From: JAGWBD01 sp965220615
Lineage (GTDB): Bacteria; Chloroflexota; Anaerolineae; Aggregatilineales; Phototrophicaceae
Direction of reading: 5' to 3'
Length of the DNA: 64,000 bases
Assembly (NCBI GenBank): GCA_965220615.1
Contig: CBDCQL010000002.1
Location: forward strand, 124,001-188,000
Of the stretch, positions 33,602 to 41,746 are shown in pieces. Under the pieces are notes generated by a model. The model worked only from the letters and a program-made list of their open reading frames with translations, was not told the DNA's origin and did no database searches. Position 1 is the first letter of the stretch. Every line of letters begins with the position of its first letter. Position numbers and translations under genes: made by a program.

Positions 33602-34597
33602 TCAAATGCGACGCTCAGGTACCGCCCTGTCGTTTAGAAAACTTCTTAAGCTATCCACAAACTCCTCAGTGACAACAAGGCGTTCTTGCTCCTCGTAGAG
33701 CAGAATATCGCCCAATTCATCAAGAGCTCTTTCGTTGATCTCGTCCCGAACCGCGTGAGGGAAGCGATCGCCTAGTACGATACGAACACTATCACTACCT
33801 GGACTGCCGTTTTCCCGGAGGATCAGGCGCAAAAACTCACGTTCATAATCTTCCGGCAAAATAATCGTGAAATCGGTTTCCGACAAGTCTGCTGTGATCG
33901 GGGCAGGGGGAACATCGTCAGTTTCCGCAGAGTCTTGCTCGTCCGGCACGTCCTGATCAATCGCCTGCGTATCTTCCTCAGATTCTGTTTCAGTGATTTC
34001 CCTTTCGCTTTCCGGGGCCAGTGGCGAACCGGGTGGTACCGGAACCAGCGCACGTCGCGCTTCTTCCAGCGCCTGGTTGCATTCACGGATGGCGGAGAAA
34101 AGATAGTTTCTGCGTTGCTCCAAAGCGGCGACGCGTGCCTCTGCATCCCGAGGGAGTTTGCTGCGCCAGTCCTGTTCAAGGACACTCGATTCTACAGTGG
34201 GGGTTTGCGCCTGGGCCATTGTCTCCAGGTGTCGCGCGAGGTTGCCAATTGCCTGTGTCAGAAAAGAAACCTGCGAGGCCAGTTGTTGTTTGTCCTCCGC
34301 TTCGCTCTGCCTGATGAGAAGCAGAGTCTCCGCGAGCCGTTGCTGATCCTCGTGCTGTGAGGCCAGCAGTTCCGAAACCTGCCTGTTTTGCTCCGCCCGC
34401 AGTCTTTCAGACTCTGACAATTCCCGAACTGAATCGTCCTCACCCTTCCTGGCCGATAGTCTGCTGACCACATACCGGGCAAGCAAGGCTGCCAACAACA
34501 CTGTCCCTGCCAGCAGCAATAGCAACTGATTGCGTGACAAATCCATGATGTCAGCCAGGGAATCAAGCAAGACGTTCAGTCGGTCGATGAATTCCAT
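33602..34597 (-). CDS. Membrane-anchored coiled-coil protein, partner of the ATPase/helicase pair
   Basis: 331 residues. One helix (about 23-43, LLLLLAGTVLLAALLARYVVS) is followed by a coiled coil (about 55-135 and 155-190), an acidic Glu/Asp/Thr-rich linker (about 195-245), and a C-terminal folded domain (about 245-325; DFTIILPEDYEREFLRLIL ... VTEEFVDSLRSFLND). No known family recognised; no TerB signature seen. It begins one base after def ends and lies 16 bases before the ATPase. It probably places the ATPase/helicase at the membrane or senses a signal there; that is inference from topology and gene order. Confidence 0.65.
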   Translation of the reverse strand: MEFIDRLNVLLDSLADIMDLSRNQLLLLLAGTVLLAALLARYVVSRLSARKGEDDSVRELSESERLRAEQNRQVSELLASQHEDQQRLAETLLLIRQSEAEDKQQLASQVSFLTQAIGNLARHLETMAQAQTPTVESSVLEQDWRSKLPRDAEARVAALEQRRNYLFSAIRECNQALEEARRALVPVPPGSPLAPESEREITETESEEDTQAIDQDVPDEQDSAETDDVPPAPITADLSETDFTIILPEDYEREFLRLILRENGSPGSDSVRIVLGDRFPHAVRDEINERALDELGDILLYEEQERLVVTEEFVDSLRSFLNDRAVPERRI

Positions 34598-34598
34598 T

Positions 34599-35135
34599 TC
34601 AACCCTTCTCGTCCTCGTCAGACTCGTCTTCTTCGTCCTCTATCGGCCGCACATCGGTGGCGATGTCGATGAAAAGGATGCCGTTGAGGTGGTCAAACTC
34701 GTGCTGAAAGACGCGCGCCAGCCAGCCCTCGGCGCGAACGCGCAGCGCCTGCCCGTGCCGGTCCTGGCCCTTGATGGTGACGGCGACCGGGCGCTCCACG
34801 TCGCCGATGAAACCGGGGATGGAAAGACAGCCCTCCACGCCCTCTTCTGTGTCCTTGCTGACGCGCACCAGTTTGGGATTGGCGATGACGTAGAGCACAC
34901 CGGCCTGCTCAGCGAATTCCTCGCGCGCCTCCTCGCTTTCATCCGGCAGGCGCGCCACGAATACGCGCTGGCTGACGGCCACCTGCGGCGCGGCCAGGCC
35001 GATGCCCTTCGCCTCCTGCATCGTCTCGATCATGTCATCGACGAGCTTCTGGAAACGTCGGTCGAAGCTGGTGACGCGTCTTGCCTTGCGGCGCAAGACG
35101 GGATTGTCCGGCTGGATGATGTCGAGCACAGTCAT
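34599..35135 (-). CDS. def: Peptide deformylase
   Basis: 178 residues with the three deformylase motifs: GIGLAAPQV, EGCLSIPGF (metal Cys) and QHEFDHLNG (two metal His and catalytic Glu). It removes the formyl group from nascent N-terminal Met. The C terminus carries an acidic tail (EDEEDESDEDEKG). The gene overlaps the preceding CNB/PH gene by four bases and is followed after one base by the coiled-coil gene, so a housekeeping enzyme sits in the middle of a regulator/defence-like operon. No fmt gene is adjacent, unlike the common def-fmt order. Confidence 0.95.
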   Translation of the reverse strand: MTVLDIIQPDNPVLRRKARRVTSFDRRFQKLVDDMIETMQEAKGIGLAAPQVAVSQRVFVARLPDESEEAREEFAEQAGVLYVIANPKLVRVSKDTEEGVEGCLSIPGFIGDVERPVAVTIKGQDRHGQALRVRAEGWLARVFQHEFDHLNGILFIDIATDVRPIEDEEDESDEDEKG

Positions 35136-36784
35136 GGGCGATCGCTTGCCTGGGTCAGCGGTCCTTCCTGCTGCTGACGCGTTTGCCAGGCCTCGATCCA
35201 GGTCGCGAATTCCTCGCGCCGGCGGAGCGCCTCGCTCTCCTCGCGCCGCGCCAGCACGGCCGCCCGCTGACCGGAAATCTCGTCCTGAATCCGGTGCGGC
35301 CGGCCCACCTTGCTGAAGTTGCGCTCCGCCCCCAGGTCATCGCCGATCAACGAAATGAGCAGGTCGCCGCGGTCCATGAGCGTGTTGAGCGGGCCGCTGC
35401 GGTTGATGGTCACGCTGTCCACTTGGGTCAGGAGAAACTGCTCGTTGTAGTCCTGCAACCACATGGGCCGCCGGTGAATGACGCGAAGGGTTGTCTGGCC
35501 GATATAGAGCATGTCATTGCGCCAGTCCCAGTCCGACCAGTAGAGCCACAGGACCGCGGCGGTGACGCCGATGCCGCTGGCCAGCAGGCCGGCAAGGCCG
35601 AAATTCGGTACGACCCCCGGCATCAACTGGACCAGCAGGGAAATGGCGGAGCCAATGAGCAGCACCAGCGGCAGAAAGATGTGTCCCAGCCAGACCGAGA
35701 GATGCTTGCGATAGACGACGTTGCCCTGCGGGTCGCTAAAACGCGTACTGAGCACACCCGGCGCGTCGTGACGGGTGAAACCCGGTGGCGCGGGCAGCGG
35801 CGACAGGGGCGCTCCGGCCATCAGGGAGTCCATGCTTTCGTCCACACTGGCCTGCGCCTGTTCCTGCAGGCGGCGGCGGAACTCCTGCCGGTTGCGGATC
35901 AGCAAGGCCTGCAGCTCTTCCGGCGCGGTCATCATCGGCAAGGTCATGTTGCCGGAATCGCCGGCGGTGCGGATGAAGACGGTTCCGTAGCCAAAAACGT
36001 GGGCAAAGGTGTCTCGCTTCGGTATGTCGAAGCTGACCTCATGCACGCTTTCCAGCGGCAGTTCGGCCAGAGTTTCCTCGAAGGCCAGGATCGTTTTCTC
36101 GCGCCGGATGACCCGCTGGTCGGTGATGATGAGGTAGTCGTTGTGCCATTCGGCCATGAGGTACAGGAGCCACATGGCGGGCAGGAACAGTCCCGCGCCA
36201 ACCAGCGCCAGGGTGAGAGCCGCCTCGCTGGCAATGGAGGCTGCGATGAGCGCCAGCAGGGCCAGCGTCACGGGCAGCAGGGCCTTGTACGCCCAGGACC
36301 AGGGATGTCGTCGTCGCAGCGTTAGTATCCGTTCACCGCGGCGTTGACCGCGGAAAAGCGCCACTTCCTGGCTGGCAGGGCCGGCCGTCCGCCGCAAGGC
36401 GGCCAGGATGGACGGATCCTGTGAGAGCAGGCCCTGCAAGGCCTCCCTCGTCAGCAGCAGGGCCCAGGTATCCGGGGCGCTGACGACCAGTGACTCCTGC
36501 GCCGGCGCCGGACGAAACAGCGCTTCTTCACCACAATAGTCGCCCGCCAGCAAATCTGCGCCCGCCAACTGGCTGCCATCGGCGGCCTGCGAATATCTTT
36601 GAGTTGCGCCACTGGCCAGCAGCAACAGGCCTGGCGCCGCTTCGTCCTGCTGCATGAGCAGGTCGCCTGGCTGGCAATGGAAAGCCTGCATGGCCGAGGC
36701 GATGGCCGCCTGTTGACTGGCGGTCAGCGGCGCAAACAGGTCCGCGCTGCGAACATGCTGCAGGATTGCGTCAGCCGCCGGCAT
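35132..36784 (-). CDS. Cyclic-nucleotide-binding domain fused to a membrane double PH-like protein
   Basis: 550 residues. Residues 1-130 form a CNB fold (FAPLTASQQAAIASAMQ; GDLLMQQDEAAPGLLLLASG; GDYCGEEALF near 82-91). The phosphate cassette is incomplete by eye, so cAMP binding is uncertain. Two hydrophobic helices (about 168-212) lead to a bacterial PH-like domain (NDYLIITDQRVIRREKTIL; ELPLESVHEVSFD). A second helix pair (about 370-425) precedes a second PH-like region (DMLYIGQTTLRVIHRRP) and a charged helical tail. Likely a membrane signalling protein. It overlaps marR by 14 bases and def by four, so all three are coupled. Confidence 0.75.
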   Translation of the reverse strand: MPAADAILQHVRSADLFAPLTASQQAAIASAMQAFHCQPGDLLMQQDEAAPGLLLLASGATQRYSQAADGSQLAGADLLAGDYCGEEALFRPAPAQESLVVSAPDTWALLLTREALQGLLSQDPSILAALRRTAGPASQEVALFRGQRRGERILTLRRRHPWSWAYKALLPVTLALLALIAASIASEAALTLALVGAGLFLPAMWLLYLMAEWHNDYLIITDQRVIRREKTILAFEETLAELPLESVHEVSFDIPKRDTFAHVFGYGTVFIRTAGDSGNMTLPMMTAPEELQALLIRNRQEFRRRLQEQAQASVDESMDSLMAGAPLSPLPAPPGFTRHDAPGVLSTRFSDPQGNVVYRKHLSVWLGHIFLPLVLLIGSAISLLVQLMPGVVPNFGLAGLLASGIGVTAAVLWLYWSDWDWRNDMLYIGQTTLRVIHRRPMWLQDYNEQFLLTQVDSVTINRSGPLNTLMDRGDLLISLIGDDLGAERNFSKVGRPHRIQDEISGQRAAVLARREESEALRRREEFATWIEAWQTRQQQEGPLTQASDRP

Positions 36785-37268
36785 GCTGACCGTCCTGTTG
36801 CGGCGCGTCCGGTGCTGCCGGGCCGGGAGACATCTGGTTGACCAGTTCCAGGTAACGCGAGAGGAAGAACATCAGTGCCTGGCGTTCGCTGTCGTTGACC
36901 ATGCCGAGCAGTGCCTGCAATTGATTGAACACGTCATCGCGCACTGCCTCGAAGCGTTGTCGTCCGGCGGGAGTGAGCTCAACGCTGACGGAACGTCTAT
37001 CATCGGGGTTGCGGCGGCGGGTGACCAGCCCGGCGTTTTCCAGACGCTGCACGAGGCCGGTCATGGTGGCGCGGCTGAGATGATGCTCGCGCGCAATCTG
37101 GCCGATGGGACAGCGACCCTCGTGATTGACCAGTGTTTTGATGACAAAAAACTGTGGCGGCGTCAAGTCGTGCCGGGCCATGTGGGCAGCCAGACGTTTT
37201 TCGGCATCGGTGATGATGTCAAAGAGCAGCGTCCAGAAGGTGGAAATGTCACGCTCAAGCCCGGTCAT
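36771..37268 (-). CDS. MarR family transcriptional regulator, first gene of the operon
   Basis: 165 residues, start ATG 37268 (MTGLERDISTFWTLL). A winged helix-turn-helix is clear: CPIGQIAREHHLSRATMTGLVQRLENAGLVTRRRNPDDRRSVSVELT, with the MarR wing Asp-Asp-Arg-Arg. Long dimerisation helices flank it. MarR proteins usually repress their own operon until a ligand binds. It heads a six-gene minus-strand run down to 30062 and probably controls it. The longer upstream extension to 37397 was rejected as non-coding in character. Confidence 0.85.
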   Translation of the reverse strand: MTGLERDISTFWTLLFDIITDAEKRLAAHMARHDLTPPQFFVIKTLVNHEGRCPIGQIAREHHLSRATMTGLVQRLENAGLVTRRRNPDDRRSVSVELTPAGRQRFEAVRDDVFNQLQALLGMVNDSERQALMFFLSRYLELVNQMSPGPAAPDAPQQDGQHAGG

Positions 37269-37316
37269 GGGTTCAGTGTAGCAAAAGGCCGTGCAGCGCG
37301 CATTCTGCGGGGGCTG

Positions 37317-37325
37317 TGCTATAGT
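37317..37325 (+). promoter_or_regulatory. Extended -10 promoter for the unknown/PIN pair
   Basis: TGCTATAGT reads as an extended -10 (TGn plus TATAGT), 47 bases before ATG 37373, within the gap divergent to marR. No clear -35 hexamer was seen. Confidence 0.4.
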
Positions 37326-37372
37326 AAGCGCAAATGGCGGAGTTCTCCTGACAGGAAGCGGAAAATAGTCAA

Positions 37373-38011
37373 ATGACATTAATCGCCTCTCAGTCATCGG
37401 ACATTTCCCGGCTGCTGACAGACCTGAACAATCTGGTCTATCGCAGGATTGAACTCGCAGCCCGAGTTACCCATTTCGTGTTTCCTGCCAGAGCGAAAAT
37501 GTGTGAGGTTGTTCTTCAGTTGGAGGAAAGTCAGCGTCTCTTTGAAACGACCAGCAAGAAGTTTGAAAGAGAAAACCAGGATCTCATGGACTTGATTGCG
37601 GATGCCATGACTCTGCAGGACAATCAATTGGAGAATGCAACTTCTCGAATCGTGAATCTGGATTACAACATCGGTCAAGGTGCAACGGCAGCCAGAAAAA
37701 TGATTGACGCGTTCAATGAACTGCGTTCAATTCAAACACTTCTGTTTATTTGTGTGTTTGCTGGTCCCGATATCATGATCCGCATGTGGAAGTGTGCAAG
37801 ACATTCTACAAAAAATGGGAGACGTATCCTAAAGCAGACTCAACGCTGGCAAGATGAAATGTGGGCCATGAAGTTACTGACCGAGCTTGGCAGAAGGCGT
37901 CCATTGACTACTGAAGAAAAGATTCAACTGACGCAGGTATCCATCATTCATGGGCCCATCATCCAGCAGCCTTCCGACCGTCGCGCGGACTGGTATGACG
38001 AAGAGGGTTGA
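37373..38011 (+). CDS. Hypothetical helical protein paired with a PIN nuclease
   Basis: 212 residues, not recognised. Predicted mostly helical: residues 45-110 look like a coiled coil (EVVLQLEESQRLFETTSKKFEREN), then a hydrophobic segment (about 120-132, IQTLLFICVFAG) that could be one membrane helix, and a basic C-terminal region. Its end overlaps the PIN gene by 17 bases, a toxin-antitoxin-like arrangement, although it does not resemble known small DNA-binding antitoxins. The G+C content is clearly below the neighbourhood (28 of 60 in the line at 37561), suggesting acquisition by transfer. Confidence 0.55.
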   Translation: MTLIASQSSDISRLLTDLNNLVYRRIELAARVTHFVFPARAKMCEVVLQLEESQRLFETTSKKFERENQDLMDLIADAMTLQDNQLENATSRIVNLDYNIGQGATAARKMIDAFNELRSIQTLLFICVFAGPDIMIRMWKCARHSTKNGRRILKQTQRWQDEMWAMKLLTELGRRRPLTTEEKIQLTQVSIIHGPIIQQPSDRRADWYDEEG

Positions 38012-38453
38012 CAGGGTTTTCCTGGATACCAACGTTCTTCTGCGAGCTACTTTCTCTGGCATGGAAGATCATGAACTATGCAGGGAGTGTATAGAACGTC
38101 TTCAGGTTCAATCTGATCTATGGATAAGCAATCAGGTAATCCGGGAATTCTACAGACAGGGAATGCGAGCAAAAGTCGTAGGAAGGCAACTTGCCGGCAA
38201 GCAAATTTTGTTCGAACTGGAAACGTTATTGTTGCGGTTCAGTATTGCGGAAGAGACAAATTCTGTCCACGCACAACTGATGACAATCCTGCGTGATGCT
38301 TCACCAGAAATACCGGGTTTGCTAATCCATGATGCTAATATCGTCGCAACCATGTTGGCAAACCATATTGACACCCTGGTCACAAGAGATAGTGATTTTC
38401 AGCGCTTTCGCGACTATGTGGACATCTCTTCTCCTTCGGAAGCTGTGAGTTGA
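37995..38453 (+). CDS. PIN domain nuclease (putative toxin)
   Basis: 152 residues, start ATG 37995. The PIN acidic residues are visible: VFLDTNVLL (Asp near 9), ESxREF-type helix in SNQVIREFYRQG (Glu), LLIHDANIVATML (Asp) and LVTRDSDFQRF (Asp). This is the VapC-like single-strand RNase fold. The upstream unknown gene overlaps its start, suggesting co-translation as in toxin-antitoxin pairs. Sequence is AT-richer than flanking rsmG. The usual VapB antitoxin is absent, so either the 212-residue protein is a novel antitoxin or the PIN protein acts alone. Confidence 0.75.
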   Translation: MTKRVDRVFLDTNVLLRATFSGMEDHELCRECIERLQVQSDLWISNQVIREFYRQGMRAKVVGRQLAGKQILFELETLLLRFSIAEETNSVHAQLMTILRDASPEIPGLLIHDANIVATMLANHIDTLVTRDSDFQRFRDYVDISSPSEAVS

Positions 38454-38483
38454 CCGGCAAGATTTTCTTGTATTGAATCCCGG

Positions 38484-38493
38484 GACAATTGTC
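38484..38493. promoter_or_regulatory. Perfect 10-bp palindrome before rsmG
   Basis: GACAATTGTC lies 12 bases before the rsmG ATG, in the 51-base gap after the PIN gene. It could be an operator half-site, but a single short palindrome may be chance. Confidence 0.25.
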
Positions 38494-38504
38494 TGTCACA
38501 CAAC

Positions 38505-39215
38505 ATGCAACCCCTTGCGGACGAGGCCGCGCGGCTGTTCGATATTCATCTGTCGGCGCGACAGGTGGCGCAGATGCAGCGCCACGCCGACGAACTGGCC
38601 CTGTGGAACCGGCGCGTCAACCTCACCGCCATCACCGACCCGCAGGAAGTCCTCGTGCGGCACTTCCTGGATTCGCTTTCGGTGGCGGCCTTCGTCCCGC
38701 TGCGGGCGGGTATGCAAGTGATGGACGTGGGAACGGGCGCCGGCTTCCCCGGCCTGCCGCTGCACATCCTTTGCCCGGGCACGCGCCTGACCCTGCTTGA
38801 CTCCACGGCGAAGAAGCTGCGTTTTCTCGATCATCTCATTGACCTGCTGGAACTGAAGGGCGTTCGCACGCTGCACGCTCGGGCAGAACAGGCCGGCCAG
38901 ATGCCGGCGGAACGGGAGGCCCACGACCTGGTGCTGGCGCGTACGGTCGCGCGAATGCCGGTGCTGGCCGAATATCTGCTGCCCCTGGCACGGGTGGGAG
39001 GTCAGTGCGTCGCCATGAAGGGCAGCAGTGCCCGGCAGGAGGTGAAGGCCGCGACGCGCGCCATCGGGCTGCTGGGCGGTCGGCTCAATCGCATCGAGAC
39101 GCTGCAGTTGCCTGGCGTCGCGCAGTCCCATCATCTCGTCATCCTGGACAAGGTGGCGCCAACGCCCGCCGCCTGGCCGCGGCAACCCGGGGCGCCCGCG
39201 CGCCGGCCGCTCTGA
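38505..39215 (+). CDS. rsmG: 16S rRNA (guanine-N7) methyltransferase RsmG
   Basis: 236 residues. The RsmG hallmarks are present: NRRVNLTAITDPQEVLVRHFLDSL, then SAM motif I MDVGTGAGFPGLPL, then LLDSTAKKLRFLDHL and ARTVARMPVLAEYLLPL. It methylates G527 of 16S rRNA. The length is typical (about 210-240). Often found next to mnmG or parA/parB near the origin, but here none is present. Start ATG 38505. Confidence 0.92.
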   Translation: MQPLADEAARLFDIHLSARQVAQMQRHADELALWNRRVNLTAITDPQEVLVRHFLDSLSVAAFVPLRAGMQVMDVGTGAGFPGLPLHILCPGTRLTLLDSTAKKLRFLDHLIDLLELKGVRTLHARAEQAGQMPAEREAHDLVLARTVARMPVLAEYLLPLARVGGQCVAMKGSSARQEVKAATRAIGLLGGRLNRIETLQLPGVAQSHHLVILDKVAPTPAAWPRQPGAPARRPL

Positions 39216-39281
39216 AGTGCTTGCGGGTCATTTGCTTCGCTGTTATCTTGTGCGCATTCCGACGACCAGTCTGGACACCAT

Positions 39282-40421
39282 GTGTTAGCGGCCCAGGCAA
39301 GCGAGTTTTACGCCGTGACGGCCCTGCCCGGGGCTGCCGGAGAGGGGTCGCTGCCGGCCTTACTGCTCTACATTTCGCTCGCCCTGGGCGTATCCTTCGT
39401 CTGCTCGCTCTGCGAGGCGGTACTCTTTTCCGCTTCCCGCTCGCATATCGAGGTCCAGGTACAGGCCGGGCGGCGCGCCGGACGTCTGTTGCAGCAGCAG
39501 AAGGAAAACGTCGACCGCCCGATCACGGCTATCCTCACGTTGAATACCATCGCCCATACGGTTGGCGCGGCCGGCGCCGGGGCGGAAGCCACATTGCTGC
39601 TGGGCGACGAACTCTTCGGCGTGGTCACCGTCGTCCTGACCCTGATGATTCTGGTGTTCTCGGAAATCATCCCCAAGACCATCGGCGCGGTCTACTGGAA
39701 GCCCCTGGCCATGCCGGTCGCCTGGGTCATTCAGGGCATGATCGTGGTCTTCTATCCCTTCGTGACCGCCTTTGAACGCCTGACGGGGCTGCTCACGCCG
39801 CGCAAAAAAACTCCGACGGTCACGCGGCCCGAACTGGAAGTACTGGCGGGCATCAGCCGTGGCGAGGGGGCGCTGGAACAACGCGAGCACACTATACTCA
39901 CCAACCTGTTGCGACTGGGCGCGGCCCAGATCAGCGACATCATGACCCCACGGACCGTCATGTTTGCGCTGCAGGAGGACATGACAGTCGGGGAGGTGAT
40001 TCGGCGGCAGCAAGTGTTGCCCTATTCCCGCATGCCGCTCTTCAGCCAGTCCACGGACGATGCCCGCAGCTTCGTGTTGCGTAGCGAGGTGCTGATGGCG
40101 GCCGCCCGTGACGACCATGACCGACGACTCAAGGAGATGGCGCGCCCGCTGCATCCGGTGCCGGTAAGCATGAGCGTGGCCGCGGTGCTGGATGAATTCA
40201 CGGCGCGTGGCGAGCACATGTTTCTGGCATTCGACGAGTATGGCGGCACGGCAGGCATCGTGACGATGGAAGACGCGATTGAATCGCTGATTGGCGTGGA
40301 GATCACCGACGAATCCGACCTGGTGGCGGACTTGCGCCAACTGGCCGATCAACGTTTCCGGCGGCAGCAGGAACTGCAGGGCATGATTCGCGGCGGTGCG
40401 CAAGAAGACCAGGGCGGGTAG
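39282..40421 (+). CDS. CNNM transmembrane and CBS pair protein (CorC/HlyC-like)
   Basis: 379 residues, start GTG 39282 because the nearby ATG at 39280 is closed by TAG. The N-terminal CNNM/DUF21 domain has four hydrophobic helices (about 25-160) with the SLCEAVLFSASRSHIE and ILVFSEIIPKTIGA signatures. The CBS pair covers about 225-355, with MTPRTVMFALQEDMTVGEVI and DEYGGTAGIVTMEDAIESLIG. The usual C-terminal CorC_HlyC domain is nearly missing; the protein ends soon after the CBS pair. Family members are linked to Mg2+ or other cation transport. Confidence 0.85.
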   Translation: MLAAQASEFYAVTALPGAAGEGSLPALLLYISLALGVSFVCSLCEAVLFSASRSHIEVQVQAGRRAGRLLQQQKENVDRPITAILTLNTIAHTVGAAGAGAEATLLLGDELFGVVTVVLTLMILVFSEIIPKTIGAVYWKPLAMPVAWVIQGMIVVFYPFVTAFERLTGLLTPRKKTPTVTRPELEVLAGISRGEGALEQREHTILTNLLRLGAAQISDIMTPRTVMFALQEDMTVGEVIRRQQVLPYSRMPLFSQSTDDARSFVLRSEVLMAAARDDHDRRLKEMARPLHPVPVSMSVAAVLDEFTARGEHMFLAFDEYGGTAGIVTMEDAIESLIGVEITDESDLVADLRQLADQRFRRQQELQGMIRGGAQEDQGG

Positions 40422-40439
40422 GGGGACCGGGTCTCTCGC

Positions 40440-41609
40440 TCAATTCAAGGACAGGGTCACGCGCAGGGGCCCTTCGGATTGGCCGCCGGCGTGCCCCAGA
40501 ATAAGGCGATAACGGCCGTCCGCAGGCAACACAAAACGGTCAATGCGGGCGTCCAGGGCCCCACCCCCGTCGTCGTCGGCGACGAGGGCTGCGCCGGAGG
40601 CATCCGTCAGCACCAGCAGGGCGTCGACTTCCCCGCTGGCGAGGCTGGTGGCGCTGGCCGTCAGAGTATCACCCTCCCGTCCCTCGAAGGAAAAGATATA
40701 GCTGCGCCCAGGCGCCATGCTGACCGTTACGTCCCCCTGCTCAAGCAGGTCATTCTGGCGGATCGTGTCCAGGCGGATCTTGTTGAGCCACTGTAGATAG
40801 CTTTCGGCTGATTCCCGCTCGGCCCCGCTGTCCCCCAGGAGTGACGCACGAAAGAGATACAGACCGAGGTTCTCCGGGTCCAGTTGCATGGCAACCTCGA
40901 TATCCGCGAGGGCTGCCTCGGCATCGCCGCTCTCAGCCCGAAAGATCGCCCGTTCCAGGCGCGCGTAGGAGTCCTCCGGAAAGCGGGCAACGGCTTCGTC
41001 GAAATCGCGCGCGGCCGCTTCCAGGTCGCCGAGGCGGAGATGGAATATGCCGCGTTCAACCAGGACGTCGGAACTTTCCGGTAGGAGCAGCAGCAGTTCA
41101 TCGTAATCTGCCATGGCATCCCCGGGCCGTCCCTCAATTTCGTGCAGACGCGCCCGCAACATGCGCGCGAAGACTTCCTCCGGCCTCAACTCAATGGCGT
41201 TGTCAAGGTCTGCCAGAGCCTCGTTGAAGCGCTCCTGGCGCAGGTAGGCCTCGGCCCGGTCAACCAGTACGGCCGCCTGGTCTTCCGGCGCGAAGCTGAA
41301 CTCCAGGGCGTGTTCGAAATCCACCATGGCGCGGACCAGATCGCCAGTTTGCAGGTAGCTGAGCCCGCGGCCATGCCAGGCCTGGCCCAGGGTGGGGTTG
41401 AAGAGCAGAAAGAGCGAGTAATCCAGAATGGCCTGCGGGTGATCACCGGAGCGGGTGGCCTGCGCCGCGCGCTCCAGCAGTTCCGGCAGCGCCACCAGCG
41501 AGTCCAGTGAAATGGCTTCATCCGGCGCTCCTTCCTGCTCCTGGGCGGCAAGGCGCAGGGCAGGTGTGAGCAGTGACGCAGCCAGCAAGAGTCCGACAAT
41601 TGAGCGCAT
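40440..41609 (-). CDS. Secreted TPR protein with C-terminal PPC-like domain
   Basis: 389 residues, start ATG 41609. The signal peptide is SIVGLLLAASLLTPALRLAAQ. Six to seven TPR units follow (about 45-270), for example AWHGRGLSYLQTGDLVRAMVDFEHALE and DNAIELRPEE. The C terminus (about 290-389) has a pre-peptidase-like beta-sandwich pattern (MAPGRSYIFSFEGREGDTLTAS ... DARIDRFVLPADGRYRLIL). TPRs suggest protein-protein contacts outside the cytoplasmic membrane. It is read on the strand opposite to the CNNM gene and separated by 18 bases. Confidence 0.75.
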   Translation of the reverse strand: MRSIVGLLLAASLLTPALRLAAQEQEGAPDEAISLDSLVALPELLERAAQATRSGDHPQAILDYSLFLLFNPTLGQAWHGRGLSYLQTGDLVRAMVDFEHALEFSFAPEDQAAVLVDRAEAYLRQERFNEALADLDNAIELRPEEVFARMLRARLHEIEGRPGDAMADYDELLLLLPESSDVLVERGIFHLRLGDLEAAARDFDEAVARFPEDSYARLERAIFRAESGDAEAALADIEVAMQLDPENLGLYLFRASLLGDSGAERESAESYLQWLNKIRLDTIRQNDLLEQGDVTVSMAPGRSYIFSFEGREGDTLTASATSLASGEVDALLVLTDASGAALVADDDGGGALDARIDRFVLPADGRYRLILGHAGGQSEGPLRVTLSLN

Positions 41610-41693
41610 TGGCAAACCAAATTGACCTGGAATCAGTATACCCTGGCCCCGGCCGATTTAGAGATGCAAGTCAGGCTTGCGCTTGCAGGTCAG

Positions 41694-41729
41694 AAAAACA
41701 ATTGCCCCGACTCCGGCAGGAATCGGGGC
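41694..41729 (-). terminator. Rho-independent terminator downstream of hsp20
   Basis: On the minus strand an 11-bp stem (GCCCCGATTCC/GGAGTCGGGGC, one T-G pair, TGCC loop) is followed by AATTG and a run of five T. It sits 18 bases after the hsp20 stop. Confidence 0.85.
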
Positions 41730-41746
41730 GGGTTGTCGTCAACAGT

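Noticed and set aside
30062..37268. Complete BREX or DISARM locus
   Set aside because: No methylase, PglZ, BrxC, DUF1998 or phospholipase-D-like gene is present; only the ATPase/helicase pair resembles such systems.
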